Part shown: positions 8,108-17,405 of the stretch, piece after piece | Layout: each line of letters starts with the position of its first letter | Numbering within the stretch: position 1 is the stretch's first letter | Assembly (NCBI GenBank): GCA_963714875.1 | Contig: CAVQQI010000011.1 | Span: 1,240,001-1,304,000 of the forward strand | From: JBAOHV01 sp963714875 | GTDB taxonomy: Bacteria; Actinomycetota; Acidimicrobiia; Acidimicrobiales; Microtrichaceae | Length of the DNA stretch: 64,000 nucleotides | Direction: 5' to 3' | Program-made: the position numbers and the translations under genes | Notes under the pieces: model-generated | Told to the model about the DNA's origin: nothing | The model's database searches: none | Seen by the model: only the letters and a program-made list of their open reading frames with translations

Positions 8108-9439
8108 ATGTCGGATCGATTCATACACACCGCAGGACGACGGAGCGCACGGCGCACCGTGGCGGCGCTCGGCGTCGTCGGCGCAGCAGCCCTCGCCGCT
8201 GCCTGCGCGCCGCCCGTGGTGCCGGTGCCGCCACTGCCGATTCCCGTGACCGAGTACCTGGTCGACGGCGGGCTGCCCGGTGTCTCGTTCGCCAAGGTCG
8301 CCGATGTCACCGGTGACAGCACGCAGGAACTGGTCATCTCCAAGTTCGGCAGCCCCACGACCGACCCCGGGACCGTCACCATCTACCAACTCGGCGCCGA
8401 CCTGGGTGACTGGACCGAGGTTCCGGTTGTCACCGAGGCCGACGGGATCCTCTTCCCCAATGACACCGAGGTCGCGGATCTGAACAACGACGGCCTGACC
8501 GATCTGATCGTGTCGGGCGGGTTCTTCTCGTGCTCGTTCTCGGGTACCGGCTGCGGCTCGCTGCAGTGGTTCGAGCAGGGTCCGGCGGGCGAGTTCACCC
8601 GACACGACATCGTCAGCCCGAACAACTCCCGCTTCTACCACCGTGCGATCGTGACCGACGTCGACGGCGACGGCATCACCGACCTGATGACGGTCGGTGA
8701 GACCTTCACCAGCGCTCGCACCGAGTGGTACCGAGGCACCGCGTCGGACGGCGCGGACCGTTTCGAAGATGCCGCCCGCATCGTGGGCAACGGCGGCGGC
8801 AGCCTGCCGGTCGTCGCGGACATCGACGGCGACGGCGACGACGACGTCCTGTCGCCGCAGTTCTTCCAGCCAGGACCAGCGGTCATCTGGTTCGAGCGCA
8901 CCGGCGAGCCGAGCGCCGCGTCGCCTGCGGGCACCTGGGTGCGTCACACCGTCGCCGGCTCGAACCTGGGACGCGGCTTCGAACTGGAACTGGCACCCGA
9001 CCTGTTCGGTGACGGTGTCGACCGATGGATCGGCACCAACCACCAGAACACCAACTTCGACATGACCGAGGACTCCGCGGTGTTCCTGTTCGACCCTGGA
9101 GCCGACCCCACCCAGCGGTGGGCCCGTACCACCCTCTCCTCAGGCATCCAGGCCACCCCCAAGAGCCCCAACACCTTGGCACCGGGTCTGTTGGGCACCG
9201 GTGACGTCGACCTCGACGGCCGCACCGACATCGTGGTCTCCGGCGACGGCGACAAGCGGCTGTTCGTCCTGCTCCAGAACGACGACCCCAGCTTCACCAC
9301 CCACGTCCTGGCCGACGACATGGGTCAGGCGGGTGGAGCAGAGGTGACCGACCTCGACGGTGACGGCATGCCCGAGGCGCTGTTCACCAGCTACGAGCAG
9401 GGCGTCGTCAAGCTCTACGAGTTCGGCTCCGGGACCTGA
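8108..9439 (+). CDS. Secreted FG-GAP/VCBS-repeat lipoprotein
   Basis: 443 residues. A signal peptide with several arginines (HTAGRRSARRTVAALG) ends in the lipobox LAAAC, so the protein is probably a lipid-anchored exported protein. The rest holds several FG-GAP/VCBS repeats, each with a calcium-binding-type loop such as DVTGDSTQE, DLNNDGLTD, DVDGDGITD, DIDGDGDDD, DVDLDGRTD and DLDGDGMPE. This predicts a calcium-loaded beta-propeller. Binding partner unknown. GGGGGAA lies upstream of the ATG as ribosome site. The next gene starts 3 nt after its stop, so it probably heads the transcription unit that runs into the ABC transporter. Confidence 0.8.
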   Translation: MSDRFIHTAGRRSARRTVAALGVVGAAALAAACAPPVVPVPPLPIPVTEYLVDGGLPGVSFAKVADVTGDSTQELVISKFGSPTTDPGTVTIYQLGADLGDWTEVPVVTEADGILFPNDTEVADLNNDGLTDLIVSGGFFSCSFSGTGCGSLQWFEQGPAGEFTRHDIVSPNNSRFYHRAIVTDVDGDGITDLMTVGETFTSARTEWYRGTASDGADRFEDAARIVGNGGGSLPVVADIDGDGDDDVLSPQFFQPGPAVIWFERTGEPSAASPAGTWVRHTVAGSNLGRGFELELAPDLFGDGVDRWIGTNHQNTNFDMTEDSAVFLFDPGADPTQRWARTTLSSGIQATPKSPNTLAPGLLGTGDVDLDGRTDIVVSGDGDKRLFVLLQNDDPSFTTHVLADDMGQAGGAEVTDLDGDGMPEALFTSYEQGVVKLYEFGSGT

Positions 9440-9441
9440 CC

Positions 9442-9699
9442 GTGAGCCGCCGCCCGGTGATCACCGCCGAAGCGATCTTCGTCGTGATCGGCATCGCGGC
9501 GTTCGTCGCGGGGATCTCCAAGCGGTGGGTGCTGGACCCACTCGCCGAGGCGTTCAACGAGCTGTCGCCGAACAACAAGGCCATCGTCGCGACCCTGGTC
9601 GTCGCCGGGGTCGCCGGATCGATCGCGCTGGCCCGGTGGCGACACCGCCGCTCGGTCATGGCGGCCCGCCGCGTCGTCGAGAGCCACCTGAGCACATGA
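9442..9699 (+). CDS. Small two-TM membrane protein of unknown function
   Basis: 85 residues with a GTG start. Two hydrophobic segments (about residues 9-24 and 48-63) are separated by a short loop (DPLAEAFNELSPNNK); the C-terminus is basic (RWRHRRS), which predicts both termini in the cytoplasm. It starts 3 nt after the FG-GAP lipoprotein stop and overlaps the next gene by 4 nt (ATGA), indicating translational coupling. I do not recognise a family. Confidence 0.65.
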   Translation: MSRRPVITAEAIFVVIGIAAFVAGISKRWVLDPLAEAFNELSPNNKAIVATLVVAGVAGSIALARWRHRRSVMAARRVVESHLST

Positions 9700-10781
9700 C
9701 CACCAGCGCCCCCGCCCTCTCGATGACCAGGGTGCGTCACGGAGCGAGCGTCGTGCCCGGCGAGCCCGCTCCCTGGGACCGCCTGCAGTACCGACTTTTC
9801 CACCCAGCGCTGTTCGCGGACACCCCCGAGGAGCGCCAGACGGGTCAGCTCCCGCCGGATCGCGCAGCAGCCCCATGGCCGGTCGTGATCCTGCTCAACG
9901 GCATCAACGTCGGACCCGAGGGCTACCGCTGGCTCGCCGAACGGCTCGCCAGCGCGGGCATGGCGACGGTCACCTTCAGCCACGTCACCAACGTCACCGC
10001 GCAACAACGCGGGTTGTCCCCCGGCCTGGACCTCGACGCGCTGGGCGTGGCGCAGTTCGGCTCGCGCCCCAGCGCCACCACGGTCGGACCGCTGCTGGCC
10101 GCGCTGGCCGCCGAGCAGTCCGACGGACCGCTGGCAGGGCTGCTCGACCTGGACCGGGTCGCGCTCGGCGGCCACTCCGCCGGTGGCACAGTGGCACTGC
10201 TGAACGCCGACCCGGCGTGGTTCCCGGGAGTACGCGCCACGTTCTCCTACGCCGGACACACCATGCCAGCATCGCTGCTCGGGCATCCCGACGGCACCGT
10301 GCTGCCCATCTCGCCCGACACCCCGGCGTTGGTCCTGGGCGGCTCCGAGGACGGCGTGGTAGCGGCGAGCGCAGTGCGCTACGGCCGAGGCGACGCACCC
10401 CTGGGCATCGAGGACCACGACCCGATCACCGAGACGTTCCGTCGCGGCACCAGCGCTGCGGGCTCCGCTCTGGGCATCATCGATGGCGCCGGGCACCTGA
10501 GCTTGTGCGATCCGCTCGACCCCACCACCGCCCGCGGCTTCCTCGAGGCCGACGAGGACCATGATGATCGTGATGGTGACCATCCAGCTGCTGCGGCGGG
10601 CACGCTCGGCTCCGCGGCCCGGCGGGACCTCATCGGGTCGCTCATCACCGCGTTCTGCGTCGAGCACCTGGGCGTCACCCCGACCGGCGCACCCCTGTCC
10701 GAGCTGGCGACGTCGCCCGGGCTGGCCCGCTTCGAGCTGCGCAGCACCGCCGGCGTCCGAGAGGTGAGCCATGCGAGTTGA
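9696..10781 (+). CDS. Alpha/beta hydrolase, dienelactone/chlorophyllase-like superfamily
   Basis: 361 residues. The alpha/beta-hydrolase landmarks are the PVVILLNGINVGPEGYRWLA oxyanion region, the nucleophile elbow ALGGHSAGG, a probable acid in the LGGSEDGVV region, and a late histidine in IDGAGHLS. The start ATG overlaps the previous stop (ATGA), and the stop overlaps the next start by 11 nt, so it is inside a tightly coupled operon with the binding protein of an ABC importer. The GHSxGG elbow is shared by PAF-acetylhydrolase, chlorophyllase and dienelactone hydrolase relatives. Substrate unknown; hydrolysis of an imported ester is a reasonable guess. A longer upstream open frame is ignored because it overlaps two coupled genes. 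Confidence 0.75.
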   Translation: MTTSAPALSMTRVRHGASVVPGEPAPWDRLQYRLFHPALFADTPEERQTGQLPPDRAAAPWPVVILLNGINVGPEGYRWLAERLASAGMATVTFSHVTNVTAQQRGLSPGLDLDALGVAQFGSRPSATTVGPLLAALAAEQSDGPLAGLLDLDRVALGGHSAGGTVALLNADPAWFPGVRATFSYAGHTMPASLLGHPDGTVLPISPDTPALVLGGSEDGVVAASAVRYGRGDAPLGIEDHDPITETFRRGTSAAGSALGIIDGAGHLSLCDPLDPTTARGFLEADEDHDDRDGDHPAAAAGTLGSAARRDLIGSLITAFCVEHLGVTPTGAPLSELATSPGLARFELRSTAGVREVSHAS

Positions 10782-12108
10782 CCACCGACGCCGACCGGCC
10801 CGGGCGCTCGCCGTGCTGCTCGCCGCGCTCGCCCTGGTCGGGGCGGCCTGTGGAGCGAAGACCAGCGAGCTGATCGCCGCCAGCCAACCCGTCGAACCGG
10901 AGTCCAGCGCGCCGGGCGTGACCGCGGACGAGGTGAAGGTGGGCTTCATCATCATCGACCAGACGAGACTGCAGGCCACCTTGGGGTTCGAGTCGCCGGA
11001 CTCGGGCGACGTCGAGGGGCAGATCCAGACCCTCACCGAGTACGTCAACGCACGGGGTGGCATCGGCGGACGGGACATGGTCCCGGTCATCCGCGTCTAC
11101 GACGCGCTCACCGACTCGGCGGTCAACGAAGAGAAGCTGTGCCGAGCCTTCACCGAGGACGACAAGGTGTTCGCGGTGGTCATGTTGGGCATGTTCCAGG
11201 AGAACGCGCGGCCCTGCTACGCCTCGCAGGAGACGCTGATGCTCGACCAGACGTTGTTCCCGGTCGACACCGCCGCCGCCGAGGAGCTCTACCCCTACCT
11301 GTACCAGCCCAGCCTGCCCGAGTACGGAGCACTGCTCGCCGGGTTGGCCGACGCGCTCGAGACCGAGGAGTTCCTCACCGACGACTCCAACCTGGGCATC
11401 ATCGGCATCGACAACGCCCAGAACCGACGGGTGTACGCCGACCAGTTGCTCCCACGACTCGAGTCCCTCGGGGCCGAGCCGGTCGACGTGCAGTGGATCG
11501 ACCCGACGTCGAACGCAACGCTCCAGGCGGGCCAGAACCAGGCGGTGCTGTCGTTCAAGGAGAACGACGTGGACAGGATCGTCGTCGTGGGCGGCTCGCG
11601 GCTGCTCGCCTTCCTGCTGACCATCACGGTGCCCCAGGAGTACTTCCCCGCATTCGCAGTGACGACGTTCGACAACGCCGAGTTCGTCGCGTCCGGCACC
11701 CCCGAGGCGATGGTCGGCGCGGTCGGGGTCTCGGCCCTGCCGGGTTCGGACATCAGCGGCGACCAGTTGGAGTTCCCCTTCGACGACGGTGAGGCCGAGT
11801 GCCTCGACGTGCTGGCCGACGGCGGTCACGACTTCGCGGCCAGGGAGAACGCACGCCAGGCGACGCTGTACTGCGACGCGGTGTTCCTGCTGGCCAGCGC
11901 GTTCGAAGGCGTCGACGGCGACGAGATCACCGCCGAGGTGTTCCAGGAGAACGTCGCGGAGATCGGCCGGGTCGAGAACGCGTCGAACTACCTGGCCGAC
12001 CACCGTGCCGGGTCCTTCGCCGGCGCCGCTGCCTACCGTCCCATCCGGTTCGACCCCGACTGCACCTGTTTCGAGCTGACCGGCGACGTGCGCGAGTTCC
12101 CCAGATGA
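10771..12108 (+). CDS. ABC transporter substrate-binding lipoprotein, branched-chain amino acid type
   Basis: 445 residues. A basic signal peptide (DHRRRPARALAVLLAALALV) ends in the lipobox GAAC, so the mature protein is lipid-anchored outside the membrane. The body shows the type I periplasmic-binding fold of LivK/Peripla_BP_6 proteins: VTADEVKVGFI, YVNARGGIGGRDMVPVI, then a two-lobe alternation. It is followed directly by the ATPase and permease fusions, making it the receptor of that importer. Ligand unknown: LivK-type receptors also bind amides, urea and aromatic acids. Confidence 0.88.
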   Translation: MRVDHRRRPARALAVLLAALALVGAACGAKTSELIAASQPVEPESSAPGVTADEVKVGFIIIDQTRLQATLGFESPDSGDVEGQIQTLTEYVNARGGIGGRDMVPVIRVYDALTDSAVNEEKLCRAFTEDDKVFAVVMLGMFQENARPCYASQETLMLDQTLFPVDTAAAEELYPYLYQPSLPEYGALLAGLADALETEEFLTDDSNLGIIGIDNAQNRRVYADQLLPRLESLGAEPVDVQWIDPTSNATLQAGQNQAVLSFKENDVDRIVVVGGSRLLAFLLTITVPQEYFPAFAVTTFDNAEFVASGTPEAMVGAVGVSALPGSDISGDQLEFPFDDGEAECLDVLADGGHDFAARENARQATLYCDAVFLLASAFEGVDGDEITAEVFQENVAEIGRVENASNYLADHRAGSFAGAAAYRPIRFDPDCTCFELTGDVREFPR

Positions 12109-12121
12109 GCGCCGCTGCATC

Positions 12122-14269
12122 ATGAGCGAGACACGAGAAGGCAGCGACTGGACCGACGAGGACGAGCCCGCGAGCGGTGCGGTGCTCAACTCGGCCATCG
12201 CCTACGGACCGCCGGGGCGCACCGAGCACCACGCAGGGGTGGCTCGGGGCCTGATCGCGTTCGGTCTGGGCGTGCCCTTCGGGGTCGTGTTCGGCGTCGT
12301 CGACACGATCGCCGTCGACACGGGCCGCACCGTGTCCGGCTGGTACGGGGTCGCCGCAGCAGCGTTGGCCGCGGGCATCGTGGTCGCGGCGGTGATGGGC
12401 CGTGCAGCGGTCAACCTGGGAGCGGCGATCGGCAGCGCGCTCGCGATCTGCTCGCTCATCGCCGCGGGGGCCTGGGTCGTGCTGCTCAACACCGGCGACC
12501 AGGCCGCGGTCGACGCGCTGATCGCCATCGGCCTGGCAGCGTCGGTGCCGATGCTCGCCCTGGCAGCGATCGATGCGCTGACGCTCCAGCCCGATGCCCG
12601 ACCCATCGCAGCGGTCGGCCAACCCGCCGCCGCAGCGTTCGCCGGCGCCGCGGCCGGCGCGTTCGTGATGTTCCTCGATCCGACCCTCGTCTGGTCCGAC
12701 GTCACCGCCGTCGGCGGAGCGATCGCGCTGTTCGGTGCGCTGCGCAGGGCCGGACTGCCCGATCGGCTGCGCGCTGCCCGGGTGGCTCCCGAGCCGGCGG
12801 CAGCAGACGACTCGCCCACCGGCGTGCGGGTCCTCCTCGCTGCGACGCTCGGGGTCGTCGCGGCCGGCGTCGTGCGGGTCGGGCCCTTCCTGTCCGAGCA
12901 GTTCGGTGCGGGCGTGCGCTACGAACTGCTGACGATCGTCGCCGCCGGCCTGACCGGCACCGCCGTCGTGGTCGGCGCCATGTGGCTGCCGTCCAAGTTC
13001 GCACGGACCGGTGCCGCCGAGGTCGATGACGTGGCCCGTGTGGCACTCGGTGCCGGCGCGCTGATGGTGTCGGTCGCCATCTCGCAGACCTTGCCCGGTA
13101 CCGTCGCCGGCGCCGGCGCAGCGTCGGGAGCTGCGCTGGCCGGCGTCGCACTGACCGCCGCCGCTGGCGCTCGCGGCGCCGCAGGGCGCGCAGCGGTGAC
13201 CGCCGCCGCCGTCAGCGGCCTGGCCGGCTGGACGCTGACCTGGGCGGCATGGCCGACGCTGGTCGACGCGATCGGTTCGGAACGCGGCGTGCTGGCCCTG
13301 ATCGCCGTCCCGGCACTGGCTGCGGGCGCCATCGTGTCGCTCCGCCCGCTGGGAATCGACGCCCCGAACGCAGCCGAGGCCATCATCGATCTCTCTGCAC
13401 CCAGCTCCAACGGTCGGACTGCCCACGACCCCGCGACGACATCGCACACGCACCTGCTCCATCCGCGTTCCAGCGAGGTCTTGTTGGATGCCCGCGGCGT
13501 CGAGTTCTCCTACGGACCGGTCCAGGTGCTCTTCGGCGTCGACCTCCAGGTCCGCCAGGGCGAGGTCGTTGCCCTGCTGGGCACCAACGGTGCAGGCAAG
13601 ACCACCTTCCTGCGCACCGTCGCAGGTCTCGCGAGCCCCTCGGCGGGAACGATCCGCATGGCGGGCGGTGATCTCGCGCCGTTCTCTGCGGCTGATCGCG
13701 TGCTGTTGGGCATCAACCAGATCGCCGCCGGTGCGGCGGTCGCGCCGGACCTGACCGTCGCGGAGAACCTGGCCATGTTCGGCCACACGCTGCACCGTTC
13801 CGAGGCGCACGAGGGCGCCGCTCGGGCGCTCGAGGTGTTCCCTCGACTCGCCGAACGCGAACACCAGCGGGCCTCGTCGCTGTCCGGCGGCGAACGCCAG
13901 ATGCTGGCGCTGTCGAAGTCCCTGGTGCTGCGACCGCGACTCCTGGTCATCGACGAGACCACCCTGGGCCTCGCTCCCGTGGCGGTCGCGGCACTCGTAC
14001 CGGTCATCCGCCGGCTGCACGCCGAGGGAGCCTCGGTGCTGCTCGTCGAGCAGTCGGTGCACCTGGCGCTCGACCTGGCGGATCGTGCGGTGTGCATGGA
14101 GAAGGGCCGGATCGTCTACGAGAGCGACGCCGAGGAGCTGCGAGCCGATCCGGCGCTGCTCGAAGCGGTCTACCTGGAGGGCATCGCCGCAGCGCTCGAG
14201 CACCGACTCGCCTCGGGCACCGGCGGCAGCATCAACGGCAGCGGTAGCGCAGGGATGGCCACCACATGA
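12122..14269 (+). CDS. Fusion: polytopic membrane domain + LivF-type ABC ATPase
   Basis: 715 residues. Residues about 40-430 form about ten hydrophobic segments separated by short basic loops. The linker then leads into an ABC ATPase at about 455-700 with Walker A GTNGAGKTT (about 484), signature LSGGERQ (about 586), Walker B LLVIDETTLGLAP and the H-loop region LLVEQSVHLAL. The ATPase closely resembles LivF. The membrane half does not look like LivH or LivM, which are supplied by the next gene; its role is unknown. It starts 13 nt after the binding protein and its stop overlaps the next start by 4 nt (ATGA). Such a TM-LivF fusion is unusual. Confidence 0.8.
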   Translation: MSETREGSDWTDEDEPASGAVLNSAIAYGPPGRTEHHAGVARGLIAFGLGVPFGVVFGVVDTIAVDTGRTVSGWYGVAAAALAAGIVVAAVMGRAAVNLGAAIGSALAICSLIAAGAWVVLLNTGDQAAVDALIAIGLAASVPMLALAAIDALTLQPDARPIAAVGQPAAAAFAGAAAGAFVMFLDPTLVWSDVTAVGGAIALFGALRRAGLPDRLRAARVAPEPAAADDSPTGVRVLLAATLGVVAAGVVRVGPFLSEQFGAGVRYELLTIVAAGLTGTAVVVGAMWLPSKFARTGAAEVDDVARVALGAGALMVSVAISQTLPGTVAGAGAASGAALAGVALTAAAGARGAAGRAAVTAAAVSGLAGWTLTWAAWPTLVDAIGSERGVLALIAVPALAAGAIVSLRPLGIDAPNAAEAIIDLSAPSSNGRTAHDPATTSHTHLLHPRSSEVLLDARGVEFSYGPVQVLFGVDLQVRQGEVVALLGTNGAGKTTFLRTVAGLASPSAGTIRMAGGDLAPFSAADRVLLGINQIAAGAAVAPDLTVAENLAMFGHTLHRSEAHEGAARALEVFPRLAEREHQRASSLSGGERQMLALSKSLVLRPRLLVIDETTLGLAPVAVAALVPVIRRLHAEGASVLLVEQSVHLALDLADRAVCMEKGRIVYESDAEELRADPALLEAVYLEGIAAALEHRLASGTGGSINGSGSAGMATT

Positions 14270-16992
14270 GCATCGGCGGATTCGACCTGAGCGCCGGCGT
14301 GCTCAGCCTGGGCGTCTTCACCGGCCTCACCTATGGCCTGTTGGCCGCCGGCCTGGTCCTCATCTACCGCTCGTCGCGGTTCATCAACTTCGCCCACGGC
14401 GCCATCGGGGTCTTCGGCGCAGCGGTCTGCTCGCTGGCCGTGCGCGACTTCGAGGTTCCCTACTGGTTCGCCTTCATGCTCGGCATCGCCGTCTCGGCGG
14501 GAATCGGCGCGCTGACCGAGGTCGGCATCGTGAAACCGCTGGCCACCGCACCGAAGGTGCTGCCGATGGTGGCGACGTTGGGCCTGTCGTCGTTCCTGAT
14601 CTTCACCGCGCTCGCGATCAACCCGAACGGGCTGTCCGGGCTGAACTTCCCCGAACCCGCCGGAATGCCCACCGGCACCATCGGGGCGCTGCGGATCACC
14701 CCTGCCTTCGCCGCGCAGGCGATCCTGTCACCGATCCTGCTGATCGGTCTGGGGCTGTTCCTGTGGCGGTCCCGCACCGGGCTCGCCATCCGGGCCGCTG
14801 CGTCCAACGCTGACGCTGCGTCCACCGCCGGGGTGCCGTCGCGGTCGATGTCGGTGCTGGCCTGGGCGATCGCCGGTGGCGTGGCTGCGTTCTCGGTGAC
14901 GTTGATCATCCCGACCAAGGGCGTCGTCACCCCCGAGACGCTCGGCCCCGAACTGCTGATCCGCGGCCTGGCCGCCGCCGCGATCGCCCGATTCACCAAC
15001 TACGGGGTCGCCGTGGGCGTCGCCACCCTGATCGGCGTGGTCGAACAGGTCTTCGCCACGAACCCCGAGGCACGGGGCCTGATCGAACTGGTCGTGCTGG
15101 CCGCGGTCATCATCGCGCTGCTGACCAGCTCGAGCGGGTTGCGCGCACCGCTGGAGAACTGGGGTCAGCGCAGCCTTCCGCGCAAGCTCCCCGCTGCGTA
15201 CCGGCGGATCCCGCTCATCCGGATCATCACCCCGATCGCGGCGATCGTCGCCTTCGGCGCGGCGCTGTGGGTCCCGTTCGTGACCAACGGATCACAGGCG
15301 CTGGACGCGACGATCGTGATCTGCATCGCCATCGTCGGCATCTCGGTGATCATCGTGACCGGCCTCGGCGGGCAGCTGTCGCTCGCACAGTTCGCCTACG
15401 CCGCCGTCGGTGCCGCGGTCTCGATCAGGGTGTCGGCCGACTTCGGGTTCATCGCGGGGATCGCCGCCGGAGCGATCATCGCCGCGCTGGTCAGCTGCGC
15501 GCTGGCGCTGCCCGCGCTGCGGGTGCGCGGCCTGCAGCTCGGCGTGGCGAGCCTGATCTTCGCGGTGGTCACGACCTCGTGGCTGCTCGACAGATCGTTC
15601 CTTCTGGGCGACGCCGAAGCTGCAGTCCGACCGAACATCGAGATCGCCGGCATCAGCACCGACACCAGCCGTGGCTACTACTGGATCGCCCTCGCCGCGC
15701 TGGTCGTGGTCATGGCGTTCGCCGGGCGCCTGCGGTCGGGGCCGTGGGGACGCGTGGTGGTGGCCGTGCGGGACAACGAGGACGCTGCCAGGGCCCTGTC
15801 GGTGCACGCACGCGGCATCAAGTTGCAGACCGCCGCGGTCGGCGGCCTGATCGCCGGTGTCGGCGGCGCCATCTACGGTCATTCGCTGTCGAACATCGGC
15901 CCGGTGAACTTCCCGGTGCAGAGCTCGATCGACGCCATCACCGTTGCGGTCATCGGCGGACTCGGTTCGATCATCGGGCCGATCATCGGCGCGATCTACC
16001 TGATCGGCATCCCTGCGTTCTTCTCCCCCACCGCCGAGGCCACCGCTGCGCTCGCAGGTGCCTGGTTGGTCCTGATCGTGTACCAGCAGGGTGGCGTGGT
16101 GGCCGTGGTGCGGTCGGTCATGGACCGCACCTACGACGCGATCGCCCGCGGACGTGGACTCGACCCGGTCGAGGCGCGCACCGCGAGCGCACCGCTGCGG
16201 ATCCACGAACCCGACCCGAGCGCCGCCGCGCTCCCCGCTGCGCCGCCGGGCCCGATGCTCGAGGTGACCGGCATCACCAAGCGCTACGGCGGCGTCACCG
16301 CGGTGAACGACGTGTCGTTCATCGTCCAGCCGGGTGAGACGGTCGGGCTGATCGGCCCGAACGGCGCCGGCAAGACCACGCTGTTCGAGATCGTCTCGGG
16401 GTTCGTCCGCCCCGACGGCGGCACCGTCGCGCTGAAGGGCAGCGACATCACCACGTTGTCACCCGAGCGTCGCTCCGGAGCCGGCATCGCACGCTCGTTC
16501 CAGGCCGCCACCCTGTTCCCGACCCTCACGCTCACCGAGACCGTGATGGTCGCCCAGGAGCGGGTCCGCCCGTCAACCCTCGTGGAGTCACTGGGGCGAC
16601 GGGGCACCGAGCACGAGCGGGAGACCGAGGCCCGGGAGTCCATCGAGCGCTTCGGACTGACCCGATTCGCGGATGCCATGATCTCGACGTTGCCGACGGG
16701 CACCCGGCGCCTGGCCGAGCTGGTGTGCGCGGTCGAGCTGCAGCCGTCGGTGATCCTGCTCGACGAACCGTCCGCCGGCATCGCCCACACCGAGACCCAC
16801 CAGCTGGGCGAGACCCTGGTGCGCATCCGAGAGGAGTACGGCGTCACGATGGTGATCATCGAACACGACCTGCCGCTGCTGGCAGAGGTGTGCGACCGGA
16901 TGATCGCCATGAACGCCGGCGAGAAGATCGTCGAGGGCACTCCGGCCGACGTACGCGAACACCCCGAGGTCATCGAGTCCTACGTCGGCTGA
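14266..16992 (+). CDS. Triple fusion LivH-LivM-LivG: two permeases + ABC ATPase
   Basis: 908 residues. Residues about 1-290 are a LivH-like permease (SRFINFAHGAIGVFGA, the family N-terminal block). About 320-620 is a LivM-like permease (GLGGQLSLAQFAYAAVGA; the EAA-type loop ending AAVGGLIAGVGGAIYGH). About 660-908 is a LivG-like ATPase with Walker A GPNGAGKTT (about 693-701), AGIARSFQA, a degenerate signature region (STLPTGTRRLAEL) and Walker B VILLDEPSAG. With the upstream TM-LivF protein and the lipoprotein receptor this makes a complete high-affinity importer from three polypeptides. The signature motif is LPTGTRR rather than LSGG, so the LivF half probably supplies the canonical signature. 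Confidence 0.9.
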   Translation: MSIGGFDLSAGVLSLGVFTGLTYGLLAAGLVLIYRSSRFINFAHGAIGVFGAAVCSLAVRDFEVPYWFAFMLGIAVSAGIGALTEVGIVKPLATAPKVLPMVATLGLSSFLIFTALAINPNGLSGLNFPEPAGMPTGTIGALRITPAFAAQAILSPILLIGLGLFLWRSRTGLAIRAAASNADAASTAGVPSRSMSVLAWAIAGGVAAFSVTLIIPTKGVVTPETLGPELLIRGLAAAAIARFTNYGVAVGVATLIGVVEQVFATNPEARGLIELVVLAAVIIALLTSSSGLRAPLENWGQRSLPRKLPAAYRRIPLIRIITPIAAIVAFGAALWVPFVTNGSQALDATIVICIAIVGISVIIVTGLGGQLSLAQFAYAAVGAAVSIRVSADFGFIAGIAAGAIIAALVSCALALPALRVRGLQLGVASLIFAVVTTSWLLDRSFLLGDAEAAVRPNIEIAGISTDTSRGYYWIALAALVVVMAFAGRLRSGPWGRVVVAVRDNEDAARALSVHARGIKLQTAAVGGLIAGVGGAIYGHSLSNIGPVNFPVQSSIDAITVAVIGGLGSIIGPIIGAIYLIGIPAFFSPTAEATAALAGAWLVLIVYQQGGVVAVVRSVMDRTYDAIARGRGLDPVEARTASAPLRIHEPDPSAAALPAAPPGPMLEVTGITKRYGGVTAVNDVSFIVQPGETVGLIGPNGAGKTTLFEIVSGFVRPDGGTVALKGSDITTLSPERRSGAGIARSFQAATLFPTLTLTETVMVAQERVRPSTLVESLGRRGTEHERETEARESIERFGLTRFADAMISTLPTGTRRLAELVCAVELQPSVILLDEPSAGIAHTETHQLGETLVRIREEYGVTMVIIEHDLPLLAEVCDRMIAMNAGEKIVEGTPADVREHPEVIESYVG

Positions 16993-16997
16993 GCGTC

Positions 16998-17357
16998 CTA
17001 CGCCGGCCGACCGTCCACGGTCATCTCGACACGCTCCGGGTAGAACGACAGGTGCCCGGCGATCTCTGCCGCAGCGGGGATCGGGTCCTCGTAGGCCCAC
17101 ACCACCCCGTCGTGGGATTCGCCGTCGAGCTCGATCGACCAGTACGAGGCCTCACCCTTGAACGGGCACGTGGTGTGGAACGACGTGGCGGTCAACAACT
17201 CCATCCGGACGTCGTCCTTCGGGAGGTAGTACCTGGTCGGCAGGCCTGTCTCGTCCAACAGCACCGGCCGATCGCTCGATGCCAGCACCTGGTCGCCGAG
17301 GCGCACCTCGACGTGGACGTTGCTCGGAGTGGTCGTGATGGTGTGCCCGGCGCTCAT
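16998..17357 (-). CDS. DUF427 domain protein
   Basis: 119 residues, the full length of a stand-alone DUF427 domain (small beta-rich fold). Family landmarks are VRLGDQVLASSDRPVLLDE, LPTRYYLPKDDV, the CPFKGEASYW block and the closing WAYEDPIPAAAEIAGHLSFY. Function is not established for the family. It converges on the importer operon with 5 nt between the two stop codons and has the redoxin as its upstream neighbour. Confidence 0.88.
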   Translation of the reverse strand: MSAGHTITTTPSNVHVEVRLGDQVLASSDRPVLLDETGLPTRYYLPKDDVRMELLTATSFHTTCPFKGEASYWSIELDGESHDGVVWAYEDPIPAAAEIAGHLSFYPERVEMTVDGRPA

Positions 17358-17405
17358 GCCCTCCTCAACGCCGAGCGCTGGCCCATCATTCCGCTGGAGC
17401 CCAGG

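Noticed and set aside
14266..16992. Splitting the LivH-LivM-LivG chain into three genes
   Set aside because: The frame is continuous through both linkers, and no stop or re-initiation site with ribosome-binding sequence was seen.
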